In this document: piece by piece, positions 48,501-57,174 of the stretch
Position numbering within the stretch: position 1 is the first letter of the stretch
Layout of the letters: the number at the start of each line of letters is the position of its first letter
From: Lepturacanthus savala
Lineage: Eukaryota; Chordata; Actinopteri; Scombriformes; Trichiuridae
Assembly (NCBI GenBank): GCA_030544235.1
Contig: CM060467.1
Span: 6,751,001 to 6,815,000 of the forward strand
Length of the DNA: 64,000 nucleotides
Direction: 5' to 3'
Notes under the pieces: generated by a model
What the model saw: the letters and a program-made list of their open reading frames with translations, nothing else
The model's database searches: none
What the model was told of the DNA's origin: nothing
Position numbers and translations under genes: made by a program

Positions 48501-51500
48501 GGAGCCAGCAACTGTGCAGTTAGTATCCACATCATCGTCATCATCTTCATCCGCATCGGACACAACAATTTTGATTGAGATGTCGTCATTAAGTAGGGAG
48601 CCAAGCTGCAATGAGAGCCCCAGTATTGCCACTGGTGAAGAATCAGAGAAAGTATTGCCAGAACACGCTCAAAGAGAGGTGAACAAAGATCAGTCTGCAA
48701 GTATTACAATGATGGATGTAGACACCAGTGAGGATTCAGAAAAAGTATTGCCAGAACACACCCAAAGAGAGGCTAGCAAGGATCAGCCTGCAAGTATCAC
48801 AATGATGGATGTAGACTCATCCTTGAGCGATGTCACTGGTGCCAAAATAATCACCCCTAATAGAGAAGAATCACCCAGAGCAAGTGATAACACCAAAGTC
48901 TCTGAAGATGCATTAGATGTGCGGTTAGTTACTTCCTCACCATCCATTGGTGCTCGGCGGGACAGCAAGGTTGCAAATAATGAAAATAGCTTAGAACAAG
49001 GAAATACTAACCAGGGCTTAAGTGATTTAGAACAGGGATGTCATGACACCACAGACTTGAAGCCCATGGAGAAGGATGAGTCTCTTGGCAAGGATTTAGA
49101 AAAGTCAGATGATAACCCCTGTTCGTCAAGCAGTGACTGCAAAAGTATTGACTCCACTAAAAATCTTGAAGAGAGAAATGAAAACGATGCATCCATCCAC
49201 CCTCCCAGGGAAGAAAATGAGAATGAAGTACAAAGGACTGATACAGTCAATGAAACCTCTTCTCCTTCAGGTTCAAATGGTGGCATTGCACCTCTGTCAC
49301 CTCATAAATCTCCATTGTTGAAGATGGATGATGCAAGTCAGGGCCATGCTGACCAGGAATCTGGTCATGTAAGTAATGACACGCCTTTAAAAAAGGATGT
49401 TCACACAGAGACACTGAACAATAAAATAATAAATGATAACGGACCTTCTGAGTCTGTTGACTGTGGATCTTTGAAAGAAAACCCACATTCTCTGTGCAGG
49501 CAGTTGAGTCCAACATGTTTGTTACCCACTATAGACCTGCAGTCTTTGGAAATGCCCCAAAGCCCAGAAAAGGTGAAAATTGACATAAATGGTGGACACT
49601 CTCTGTGCAGGCAGTTAAGTCCAACATGTTTGTTTCCTACAATAAACCTACAGGGTTTGAGTATTCACCCAAACCCCTTAAATGCAAATGTTGATTTAGA
49701 TGGTGAAGACCTTTCATCAAACAAAACGACTCCACAGCCCGTTCCCACTTTAGAGGAAGATTGTGTCACAGAAAAGGATGTTTTCAAAGAACTGCCTGAC
49801 AAAATGGATACAAGTGACAGGACAATGAGCGAAACTTGTGTTGAACAAACTGTTAGTCTTACTACCTCGTTAAAACCAAATGGACAAGATGATTGCCGGG
49901 TGTCAATTACAGAAGTGCTTGAACAACAAAGCCCGGATATGATCAAAGAAGGAGGCTCCTCAGCTGGCCCAGTGGCAGCTGTGTCTGTAAAAACACCTAA
50001 ACCATCAGATTACATTGGCCATCTTCGCTCTGAAATGGGACCTCCACTCCCTCCTCTGCTAACCCCTCTCACTACACCTCCAAAGGGTACTGAGCGGGGT
50101 TTGAAGTGCAAGCAAATCAATCCAAGGCAGGCTATTGGAAAGCTTTTGTTTCCCTCTCCCATGGATAGATTGGCTTCTCCTACCACTCCTGTCCAGACCC
50201 ACTCAACACCGACCAGACTGCAAGTCAGTTCCTCATCCCTCAACAGTCCACTCCCTCCAAACGGAGTCCCCTCATCGCCCCTACAGTTCGGCTCTGCCAC
50301 CCCGAAACATGCAGTGCCTGTCCCAGGTCGCCTGCCCCAAACAACGTTGAATTCGTCCCCATCCTCTGCTGCCAGTCCTTCTCAAGAAAACTCCATGAGG
50401 ATTCTTGATACCATGTACCCAGAGCTCTCCGCCCGTGCCCGGACTCTGAGCATTCTCAGAGGGAATGTCAATCTGAGCATTTGCTCTTCGGACACGACAT
50501 TAACCACAGCGACCGACAGTCAGATGTCCGGTTTTAAAACAATCAATTCGGCTTCGACGGCATTCACTGAGACGAGAGGAGAGAAAAGACACGCCATGAG
50601 TTTGCCTCAACCTAAAAATGCCAAATGCCTCAGGCTGGATAGTTGCTCTCCTGGCGTCAGCTGCAAGCAGGTGCCTTCCTCTTCAAACGGTGGAGATGAG
50701 ACCACTTCACCCCAAACTCCAAGGCTCAAACTGGTCGAAAATGAGATCACGTCTCCATCCACAGAAAAAACCCAGGAACCCCCAGGGCAAAGTCTAATAC
50801 TGGGCTTTTTAAAGAGAATTGAACACCAGGCTTTTGATCTGATGCCTGTGATCCAGAGCCATCTGTATGTTGGGAACATGCCCAAAAAGCCTGTCCTGAG
50901 AGATGAGGAGAAGGAGGTCATCTCTGAGATTTGTCAAAGCAGCGTGGTTAGTATTGTATTCCATTCACCCTCTGACTTCATTGCAACACGTTGCCAACCA
51001 TAAGAGTAACACTCATTAGCATATCTACTGTATAAATAACTATCCTGATAGTGGATTAATCTATTGATTATTGGAATTATTATTCAGACCAACAGTCCAT
51101 AGCCCAAAGCTCATCAGTTTACTATTATAGAAGAATAAAGAAAATCAGAAAATAATCACAATTGAGAAGTGTGTTAGTGTAATGGTTGGCAACTATTTGA
51201 TTAATGTTGCAGCTGTAGTCCTGTGTAATCCACAGTACAGATTTTTGTACACTTGATATTTATTCTGATCGGCATTAATAAATCAAACTGAAGGAGTAAA
51301 TACATCTTCATCTCTTTACATGTTTGGCATGAACATATCCTATTAAGTGGAATGGAACTATAGTTTATCATTAAATTATTGTGAATGCAGAGGCAATTAT
51401 TTAATATGATAACAAATAGATATATTTATATAGTCTTTACAACAGGCCATTTGTGGGCAACAATAATGCTTATGTGGCTTGGGATGACATTGAGTTTGAC

Positions 51501-54481
51501 ACCCCTGCTCTAGGATCCAAAAGATCTATTGGAACAACACATTCCTCAAGCCTAAGCTCTATTGCTAGAACAAAAAATGTATTCTTATTGACAGAAATTT
51601 CTCATTCCTGTCAGTACTTTACAAAGTAGATTTGTTGTTGGAAGAGTGAACAGTGTCTTCCCTCTGTGTTAACAGACATCGGCACAGTCTTTGTATGGAG
51701 AAAGCACAGATGTGAATGTAACCTCAGTAGTTCAAAGTAAGCGACTGATGTGCGGCCACCTAGCAAAAAAAAAAAAAGACAGATCACTGCACTCAGCTGG
51801 TGTTTTATTTTCAAAAGTCTTGTGTCCATGGAAACTGACGTTCTGTGCATGTTTTCTCTCTTTTCTCTCCAGCTCAAGGCAGATGATATGATTATGGCCA
51901 TCCTGAACAAACTAAAAGCAGAAAAAAGGGACCTCTGCAGAAACTACATGCAGGCCCTCTGTAGAGTCTACACAGGGATCTGTCGACAGAAGGAGGACTG
52001 GGAGAAGGCTCGTGTCCTGGCTTATAGCATTCTTGCAGAAGGTTAACAATTTATATCATATTGGATTTCTTAAAGCCCTCACACACTGTTTGAAAGGTCT
52101 ATTGTAGAAAGTGAGATTTTAATTGCTTTTTTATTGTAATATATAGCTATGTGTTATACATACTAGATACTGTCCTATGTTTTAAAAGGCTCACTTCACA
52201 GAGAAATGTACACATCTTATTCACTAACTCCACTTCACTAACTTAACATAAGCTGTCAGGACTTCTGTGAAGTTGTGATATCACAACTATACAGTCACCA
52301 CCCACCCCCCTATTCACAGCCATTTATATCAGCCGATCAGAGGAGATGCTCCTAAATATTAACGAGACAGACACAAAACAACCTGTTCTTTACAGTGCTC
52401 CAGAGAGAGGCTTGAGAGAGGAGATGTAAAACTATATTGACAATATTTTTGGCACTTAAAACCACAAGTATATTGTATGTGAACTGAGTTTATTGCACTT
52501 TTGATTTACTGATAAATGTCAAACAATCTGATTGCTGCCATCTTTACAACACTTTATGCACCATTTATCTGTGATTAATGCTTTTTCTTTTCTATTGTGT
52601 CCCTTTTACTCTTACAGATTTCCCAGACTGTGCTAAACTGATTTTGTTTATAGTGACAACATGGCCCAGTGTGCTCTCAAACGGAAGTGTTCTGTGCGAG
52701 GCAATACACGCTGTCACCAAACAGAAAGCACAGGAAAATCTCTTTAGCTGCCTTTCAGCATTCCTTGGTTGGGAGAAGGTAAAATATTTTATTGTGTGTG
52801 TGTGTATATATATATATATTCATAATAATATAATATATTCATATTATCTCTTGTCTTATATGACATGCCATCTCAGATGAAGCAGAGTGCACCCTCTAAA
52901 ATGTAATCTCCCTGTATCTCTGCAGAGCCCTCCCTGTGAAATTGACCAGCTGATCTCCAGAACCCTCTCTGAGATCCGGTCAGGGTCAGGGCTGTCTTTC
53001 ACTAAACACTGTCGGTATGGGGACGACCTGGGGGCTGAGACCTGGGAACGTGTCTTCACCCTGCACCTCCTTTGTACACACAAAACATGGGAGTGGGTCT
53101 ATGAAAATGTGTTGGGGTATGTTATTTTTTTACTTCTAAATTCTTAATGACTTTATTTCTTTTACTTTGGTAGCTTCCTTCTTTTTTTAAAGCATGTATA
53201 CTGTGAGCCTGTGTGAATTTTTTTCATTCTGTTCTGACAGAAAAGAGTTGTGGCCGGTAATGAACACATGGGTGTCACAGCCACGAGACCATGCAGGGCC
53301 CATCTCTGACGTGACTGTCGCTACCGTCCTCCGGCTCATAGGTCTGTTATTTTGTTTACTTACTTGGGTATCAACCGCGATTGGAGTAATGTGATGATCC
53401 CCTGAGGACAGTTGAGCATGTCATTGTCTTTTTTATTTCTTTAAATAGGGCGTCTTGGTCAACTTGGAATCAAACAGAGGTGTGTTTCCTCTGTGCTAAC
53501 TGTCGCCAACGTCATCAACACGTTCAGTAGACACGGACAGAGTGAAGGTATGAAACATAAGAAACTACAGTGAATACAGAAAGATTATGTCTTGCTGTAA
53601 CTGATACAAAGTCTCTATTGTGTGCTTGAAGCACTGCCAGTTTCCCTCCACACATGCCTGTTATTTTGTTTCCAAGCACAAATCTGATATTTATCATTAT
53701 GGAAACACACAAGCGCAAATACATTCCAATCCTTATATATTTGGATCATTAATGTTTATTTCCTTGTTGGTATTTATTTCTCCTCATTGCGCCAAATGCA
53801 CTAAATGAAAAATAGTGTGCTTTGATATCCTGAGGCGTTGAAAGGAAGGGAAAAAAAAAAAGTCAGTCAGCAGGCGGATAATATTGTCAAGATGGCTGGC
53901 AAGATCATTGGAGAGTAGCAGCTGTCCTTGTCAGGCATCTTTTATCGTCCAGTCTTAAGGAAAGGCAGCATTGATTTTAGGGAGCCAAGACTAACTCTGA
54001 TGCATTTGACCCACTTCTCACAGATCTGAGGTAATGGTTTCCCAGTGCAATAGATTTAAATTTTCTTTTGTACCTAGTGAACAGCACCTGCTTAACAATC
54101 TGCACAAATGTTGCAGAGCACATTATAGCATTTTGCAAAAATCTATGCAAAAAAATGTTCTTTTATAGATATTATTGCCATATTAGTGTATGTGTGAGTT
54201 TTGATTGTTTTTATTGGTTGTCTGCTGCAAGATGAATTTTCCTCAGTGGGACTATAAAATACTGAACTGGACTGGATGTTTTATTTCTTTTCTCTCCAGG
54301 AGTGCCCTGGGAGGTCCAGTTAGCAGCCGTGTACTGCATCTATGAGCTGTCTCCCTGCAATCCCAAACAAGCACTGGATGCACTTGGAGCATGGAGAGGA
54401 GAAACATCCCAGAGTGTCCCCCCTGTTGTGACCAGTTACATTAACCAGTTAGCTTCTGTCTGTAGGCAGGTCAGGAACTGA
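44797..54481 (+). CDS. ice1: ICE1, little elongation complex scaffold (complete, 20 coding exons)
   Basis: ICE1 (KIAA0947) is a nuclear scaffold that joins ELL and ICE2 in the little elongation complex, which supports RNA polymerase II transcription of snRNA genes. Coding exons: 44797-44886, 45062-45120, 45329-45440, 45612-45688, 45776-45813, 45917-45999, 46115-46191, 46353-46390, 46512-46594, 46785-46821, 47066-47122, 47248-47328, 47415-47755, 48178-50946, 51873-52041, 52618-52778, 52926-53116, 53241-53341, 53449-53547, 54300-54481. They join to 4845 nt, 1614 codons plus stop. Start MMPGDNQTK sits in a good context (ACCATGA) and resembles human MMPGE (memory). Residues 50-250 are coiled-coil; the 923-codon exon is low-complexity Ser/Pro/Glu-rich and poorly conserved; the C-terminal 300 residues (ALCRVYTGICRQKEDWEKA, VTTWPSVLSNGSVLC, VTVATVLRLIGRLGQLG, YELSPCNPKQAL) match human ICE1 closely. 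I recall human ICE1 as about 2266 residues, so this middle region is shorter. Confidence 0.95.
45062..45120 (+). CDS. ice1: ice1 exon 2
   Basis: SLTEYVSSFLALKQKITVS plus two bases of Asp; corresponds to the NEYVEALIALKQKI stretch recalled for human ICE1. Donor GTGAGT. Confidence 0.92.
45329..45440 (+). CDS. ice1: ice1 exon 3 (coiled coil)
   Basis: DTIRLQQQLEELQIRLATLQ then KKTADYESVQAELEEKK, a clear heptad pattern. AELEEKK is shared with human. A (TG)n tract begins six bases after the donor. Confidence 0.93.
45447..45510. repeat. (TG)32 next to the ice1 exon 3 donor
   Basis: A pure TG tract starts six bases after the GT of the exon 3 donor (45441) and fills over a third of the 171-bp intron. 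Confidence 0.97.
45612..45688 (+). CDS. ice1: ice1 exon 4 (coiled-coil module 1, part a)
   Basis: 77 nt: SALKDYGHLSEEMETLKQEN then SKTTA and two bases of Glu. First exon of the first 66-residue module (residues 88-153). Confidence 0.92.
45776..45813 (+). CDS. ice1: ice1 exon 5 (module 1, part b)
   Basis: 38 nt micro-exon: KRKLEDQLRDVK. Acceptor TATCCCTCAG; donor GTGCAT is weak. Confidence 0.88.
45917..45999 (+). CDS. ice1: ice1 exon 6 (module 1, part c)
   Basis: 83 nt: LMETQSLESSQLKREKAIVE then NDLLKTQ, closing module 1 in phase 0. Donor GTAAGC. Confidence 0.92.
46115..46191 (+). CDS. ice1: ice1 exon 7 (coiled-coil module 2, part a)
   Basis: 77 nt: TSLRKSEAHASQVEKLIEEN then AKTTS and two bases of Ile. 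Same length and phase as exon 4, sharing L..E.L..EN.KTT. Confidence 0.92.
46353..46390 (+). CDS. ice1: ice1 exon 8 (module 2, part b)
   Basis: 38 nt: KDNLTNTVRQLE. Same length and phase as exon 5. Acceptor TTTTCCCTCAACAG; donor GTTTGT. Confidence 0.88.
46512..46594 (+). CDS. ice1: ice1 exon 9 (module 2, part c)
   Basis: 83 nt: SIFKQNHQISQLTKEKIMLE then RNIDDLQ. Same length and phase as exon 6, sharing SQL..EK...E. Donor GTGCAG is weak. Confidence 0.9.
46785..46821 (+). CDS. ice1: ice1 exon 10
   Basis: 37 nt: VRLMKLERERNK. A second acceptor 30 bp upstream (exon start 46755) would add ten in-frame residues. The shorter form aligns without a gap to the human ERLDEFSKQKN stretch (memory) and is preferred. 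Confidence 0.78.
47066..47122 (+). CDS. ice1: ice1 exon 11
   Basis: 57 nt: HRSTSTQASRPEEAKVDK flanked by split Glu codons. Acceptor TCTCTACACAG, donor GTATGT. Confidence 0.88.
47248..47328 (+). CDS. ice1: ice1 exon 12
   Basis: 81 nt: KIRMLLENLWACVEPQQQSK then NLLHLH. This corresponds to the VKLLLKELWLCVN segment recalled for human ICE1. Confidence 0.9.
47415..47755 (+). CDS. ice1: ice1 exon 13
   Basis: 341 nt: Ser-rich start FSSNSKESMSSPCPSQSVS, a basic stretch (GKRQTNTPKKVKPSSKKHK) that could serve nuclear localisation, and the conserved-looking EEIMEFFKPIGPCISPLPAS, like DFFKLPPPLLSP in human (memory). Confidence 0.92.
48178..50946 (+). CDS. ice1: ice1 exon 14 (giant exon, low-complexity middle region)
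   Basis: 923 codons rich in Ser, Glu, Asp and Pro, with no recognisable fold until its end (LGFLKRIEHQAFDLMPVIQS, VLRDEEKEVISEICQSSV). It holds two in-frame tandem repeats: a 31-residue unit from 48640 and a 37-residue unit from 49486. Ser/Thr-Pro motifs near 50040-50400 suggest phosphorylation sites (inference). Donor is GTTAGT; reading through would stop at 51001-51003. Confidence 0.95.
48640..48825 (+). repeat. ice1: In-frame tandem repeat of 31 codons in ice1
   Basis: Two 93-bp units, ESEKVLPEHAQREVNKDQ.. and DSEKVLPEHTQREASKDQ.., each ending in ASITMMDVD. The period is exact and the DNA still closely similar, so the duplication is fairly recent. Confidence 0.93.
49486..49707 (+). repeat. 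ice1: In-frame tandem repeat of 37 codons in ice1
   Basis: Two 111-bp units both starting HSLCRQLSPTCL and continuing PTIDLQ / PTINLQ. The second half has diverged while the first half stays nearly identical. Confidence 0.9.
51873..52041 (+). CDS. ice1: ice1 exon 15
   Basis: LKADDMIMAILNKLKAEKRD, then QALCRVYTGICRQKEDWEKA and RVLAYSILAE. Start of the highly conserved C-terminal region. Donor GTTAAC is poor and puts an in-frame TAA right after the junction if unspliced. Confidence 0.92.
52190..52530 (+). mobile_element. MITE, GGTCCCATAT family, copy d
   Basis: In ice1 intron 15. Shares GACTTCTGTGAAGTTGTGAT, ACAGTCACCACCCACC, CTCCAGAGAGAGGCTTGAGA and GGCACTTAAAACCACAAG with the other copies. 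Terminal repeats are eroded. Confidence 0.6.
52618..52778 (+). CDS. ice1: ice1 exon 16
   Basis: FPDCAKLILFIVTTWPSVLS, then CEAIHAVTKQKAQENLFSCL and SAFLGWEK; nearly collinear with the human sequence recalled. Short TG and TA tracts follow the donor. Confidence 0.94.
52926..53116 (+). CDS. ice1: ice1 exon 17
   Basis: SPPCEIDQLISRTLSEIRSG, then LSFTKHCRYGDDLGAETWER and TWEWVYENVL. Donor GTATGT after TTGGG; the split Gly codon is completed by exon 18. Confidence 0.94.
53241..53341 (+). CDS. ice1: ice1 exon 18
   Basis: KELWPVMNTWVSQPRDHAGP then ISDVTVATVLRLI, almost unchanged from the human sequence recalled. Confidence 0.94.
53449..53547 (+). CDS. ice1: ice1 exon 19
   Basis: RLGQLGIKQRCVSSVLTVAN then VINTFSRHGQSE. 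Acceptor TTCTTTAAATAG. Confidence 0.93.
54300..54481 (+). CDS. ice1: ice1 exon 20 and stop
   Basis: VPWEVQLAAVYCIYELSPCN, PKQALDALGAWRGE and INQLASVCRQVRN, ending in TGA at 54479-54481. The C-terminal part of ICE1 is, as I recall, the ICE2-binding part. Confidence 0.95.
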
Positions 54482-54783
54482 GAAACGCACAAGCTGTACA
54501 TGCATATGGCCATCAAAATTCCCAAATCTACCTATTTTAAAGACCGGGTGAATGTAAGTCTGTTCTATCAACCTTCAGCTGTTTAACTAATTCATATAAT
54601 GCTTTAAATGAACTTATTGGTCAAAGATGGTTTCAGATTCTCTAAAACTGTCGCCTTTTTTTACGTGCACTTCTACTTTAACATCATAAAGTTTCATGCT
54701 ATTTTGTAACAATTGTTTCCTCAATTTCTATTCCTCATGGCATGAGAATTAGGTGTTGTAAGACTTAACTATCCACACCCTGC

Positions 54784-54789
54784 AATAAA
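54784..54789 (+). other. Candidate polyadenylation signal of ice1
   Basis: AATAAA lies 303 bp after the ice1 stop codon, before the TENT4A promoter region. Motif call only. Confidence 0.5.
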
Positions 54790-55678
54790 TCTACTGGCAC
54801 ACTGCCTTCATGCTGTACTCAGGAAATGCTCTTAAATATTGTAAAACATGTACATTTGTATTCTGGTTTCGCTGTGTATATGTTTCTTTATTCACTTTTT
54901 GTAAATAACAAGTTGTCCATGTTTGTAAAATAAGAAAGCCACAGTAAATGTTTGTACAGTTTAACGTTTTAGAGGTTATTTAATTTTTCAAATTAAAAAT
55001 GCTACAGATTGAACTAAATAATGTCTGATTTTAATGCCTCTCACTCACATGCCTCAGTGCAATATATTACCATTAGCCATTAAATTGCCATTATGGTTTA
55101 AGAAATTAATACACTGACTTAACATACTTCTGTCTGTTAAATATTGAAAGTCTGAAGAAAAAAAGATGTTCACCAATGGTAGTTTGATTAGACCTCCACG
55201 TTATTCACTATTATAAAATATATTAAAATATTAGTGATCGTCTCTAATATGTTAATATAATATGTTATGTGGCAATATTAAATATTAGGAATAGAGTTGA
55301 TGACAATAGAGATCCAACTAGATCTCACCAGTGTCAAAAGTTGAAACGTAGATCTACTTTGTCCGAAGCTAGCTTTCAAAATAAAAGCCTACACTGAATT
55401 TGAATAATTCATTAATTAATGAATTCACATTTAATTAAATATAGAAGTAATATGGTGGGTCTGTGTTGTCTTTTTATTTGTTGTTTTGTTGTATGTTGCC
55501 ATGTTATTTGTTAAATGTGATGTCATACTGTGTTGAATATTGATATTTGTTTATTATTACACTTAATATTGGATGATTGTTGTCATACCATTTATTTTTG
55601 TCAATTGTCATGCTTTTTTATTTTATGATTCTTGGAAGCTGCCTTTCTTGTCTGTGTATTGGAAGATGTGTTTGTATC

Positions 55679-55681
<3 letters not shown>

Positions 55682-55724
<43 letters not shown>
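55682..55724. repeat. (AT)n microsatellite
   Basis: About 21 AT units in the AT-rich ice1/tent4a intergenic region. Confidence 0.96.
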
Positions 55725-55727
<3 letters not shown>

Positions 55728-56094
55728 TCAGTGGTTTCTACATATTTCCACTGCTTTTATGTTGATTCTATTTTCAATGCTATCATTTCTAACATTTGTG
55801 TTTTATTTATCGCCTGCCCAGAAACTACTGATGAAAATTAGCCTTCTGAGTAATTGGCATATTCCCAGATATTTAATTAATATACATGTGGAAAAAAACA
55901 AATGAAATTATAAAACACGTTTAAACAGAGTAATTTAAACTTTAAAAACAGCTTTAGATATGTTTCAGATATTATTTTGTAATTGCACTTCTTTTGAGCA
56001 ACCTATAATAATCTACATAACTTTAGGTATTTAGAAATTATATAATAATAGTTTATTATTATTTGTAATGATAAATCATTATGTTGTCCTTGTG

Positions 56095-57130
56095 TGTAAC
56101 ATCCGGTGTGCGCGCTCAGCAGCTGAATTGACGGACCGCTCCTTCGCGAGGGGTGTGTTCAAAGATTTAAATCCCTCGCACATGCGCAGACGCCCATCCG
56201 TGCTGCTGGGTGCGCCATATTGGCTGACTTACATGGGGAGTGGAGCTGTGCAAACCCGCTTGAAGAACCGAACCACTTTCTGAAGCATGAAGCGATTCGC
56301 GAATAACAAGTAACGTGAACCGGCGCGGTAGGATTTATCTGTTCCCTCGAGTGTGACGCGCGTTAATTTGCCAAGCGGCTCCGCCGTTTCTCATCCCCCC
56401 ACCCCCCCGTGCGGTAGGAGAGGCTCTCGGTAAAACTCGTAGTCCAATGGATCCCAGGACCGCTTGGATCCAGCCGGAGCAGAAGGGACCTGCCAATTCC
56501 GTGTGGAAGTACATTTGGGAAACCTCTCAGGGATTCGGAGCGAACTCCGGCGTCGACAACCACCTCCACCTCCAGCAAAACTTTGCGACGCTGAACGCCA
56601 ACTCCAAGGACTCCGGCGGCGAGTGTTGCAGGAATCTAGCGCCGCTAGCGCCGGGGGTTGCGTTCGGGAAGCTGCCGGAGCGAGACGGAGGCGGCGGCGG
56701 CGGAGGAGACAGGGGAAGTGTCCGGAGGAAGAGCTCGCTGTCGCCGTCGTCCTCGTCGTTAGACTCGGAGGCCGAGAGCTCCTCGCCGTCCGGCTCCTCG
56801 CTGCAAATCGACAATTTGAACGTCGCAGAGGAGGCCAGCCGGTTCTTGCACTACGGCGAGCATGAGTTGAACGAGAACAATCTTAGACAGCAGCAACACC
56901 CCCCTCCGCTGTTCCACACCGTTCAGCAGCAGCAGCTGCACTGTCGCAGCATGCAACAATCCGGCGGCCACACCCCCAGTGGGATGAAAAATCAGCATGG
57001 GAACAAGCAGCACCAGAATCAGTCACATTCATCCGGCCGCAGACGGCATCTGAACAGGGCCAACACTTTCCACGGCATCAACCCGGCCCTGTCATACGGC
57101 TGCAACGGACACTATGTGGACTCTTCTTCC
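56095..57130 (+). promoter_or_regulatory. CpG-rich promoter and leader of tent4a
   Basis: From about 56095 the sequence changes abruptly from AT-rich to GC- and CpG-rich, and stays so through exon 1. The leader has an NRF1-like half site (ATGCGCAG, 56182-56189) and a YY1-like core (ATGGCG on the minus strand near 56215-56220). No TATA box is evident. The transcription start is unknown. Confidence 0.6.
56182..56283 (+). other. Upstream ORF in tent4a leader
   Basis: ATG at 56182 opens 33 codons ending TGA at 56281-56283, with a second in-frame ATG at 56233. A second tiny ORF (8 codons) runs 56287-56313. Whether they are in the mRNA depends on the unknown transcription start. Confidence 0.4.
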
Positions 57131-57174
57131 TGTAGCCTGTGGAAAACCAGGCGGTACAGCCCAGGTATCAATGG
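56447..57174 (+). CDS. tent4a: tent4a exon 1 (N-terminal low-complexity region)
   Basis: 242 codons plus two bases. MDPRTAWIQPEQKGPANSVW and IWETSQGF are family-conserved; the rest is Ser-, Gly-, Gln- and His-rich, with a GGC run at about 56688-56706 and CAG repeats near 56922-56937. It ends WKTRRYSPGIN, where conservation resumes. The ATG has C at -3 and G at +4. Confidence 0.93.

Larger units (their letters stand above)
54482..56094. other. ice1 3' region and AT-rich intergenic space
   Basis: 1.6 kb of strongly AT-rich sequence with the ice1 AATAAA at 54784 and the (AT)n tract at 55682. No gene seen. Confidence 0.7.

Noticed and set aside
49041..50350. Several minus- and alternate-frame open frames in the ice1 giant exon
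   Set aside because: They overlap the confirmed 923-codon reading frame and show only mirrored low-complexity composition.
51676..51736. A 61-nt exon-like segment with good AG and GTAAGC sites in ice1 intron 14
   Set aside because: Its length would shift the frame and hit TGA soon after the next exon begins, while exon 14 joins exon 15 directly in frame. It could be a poison exon but nothing here supports use.
53820..54050. Possible box C/D snoRNA in ice1 intron 19
   Set aside because: A TGATGC and CTGA pair is visible, but the spacing is short, no terminal stem was found and the C box is imperfect.
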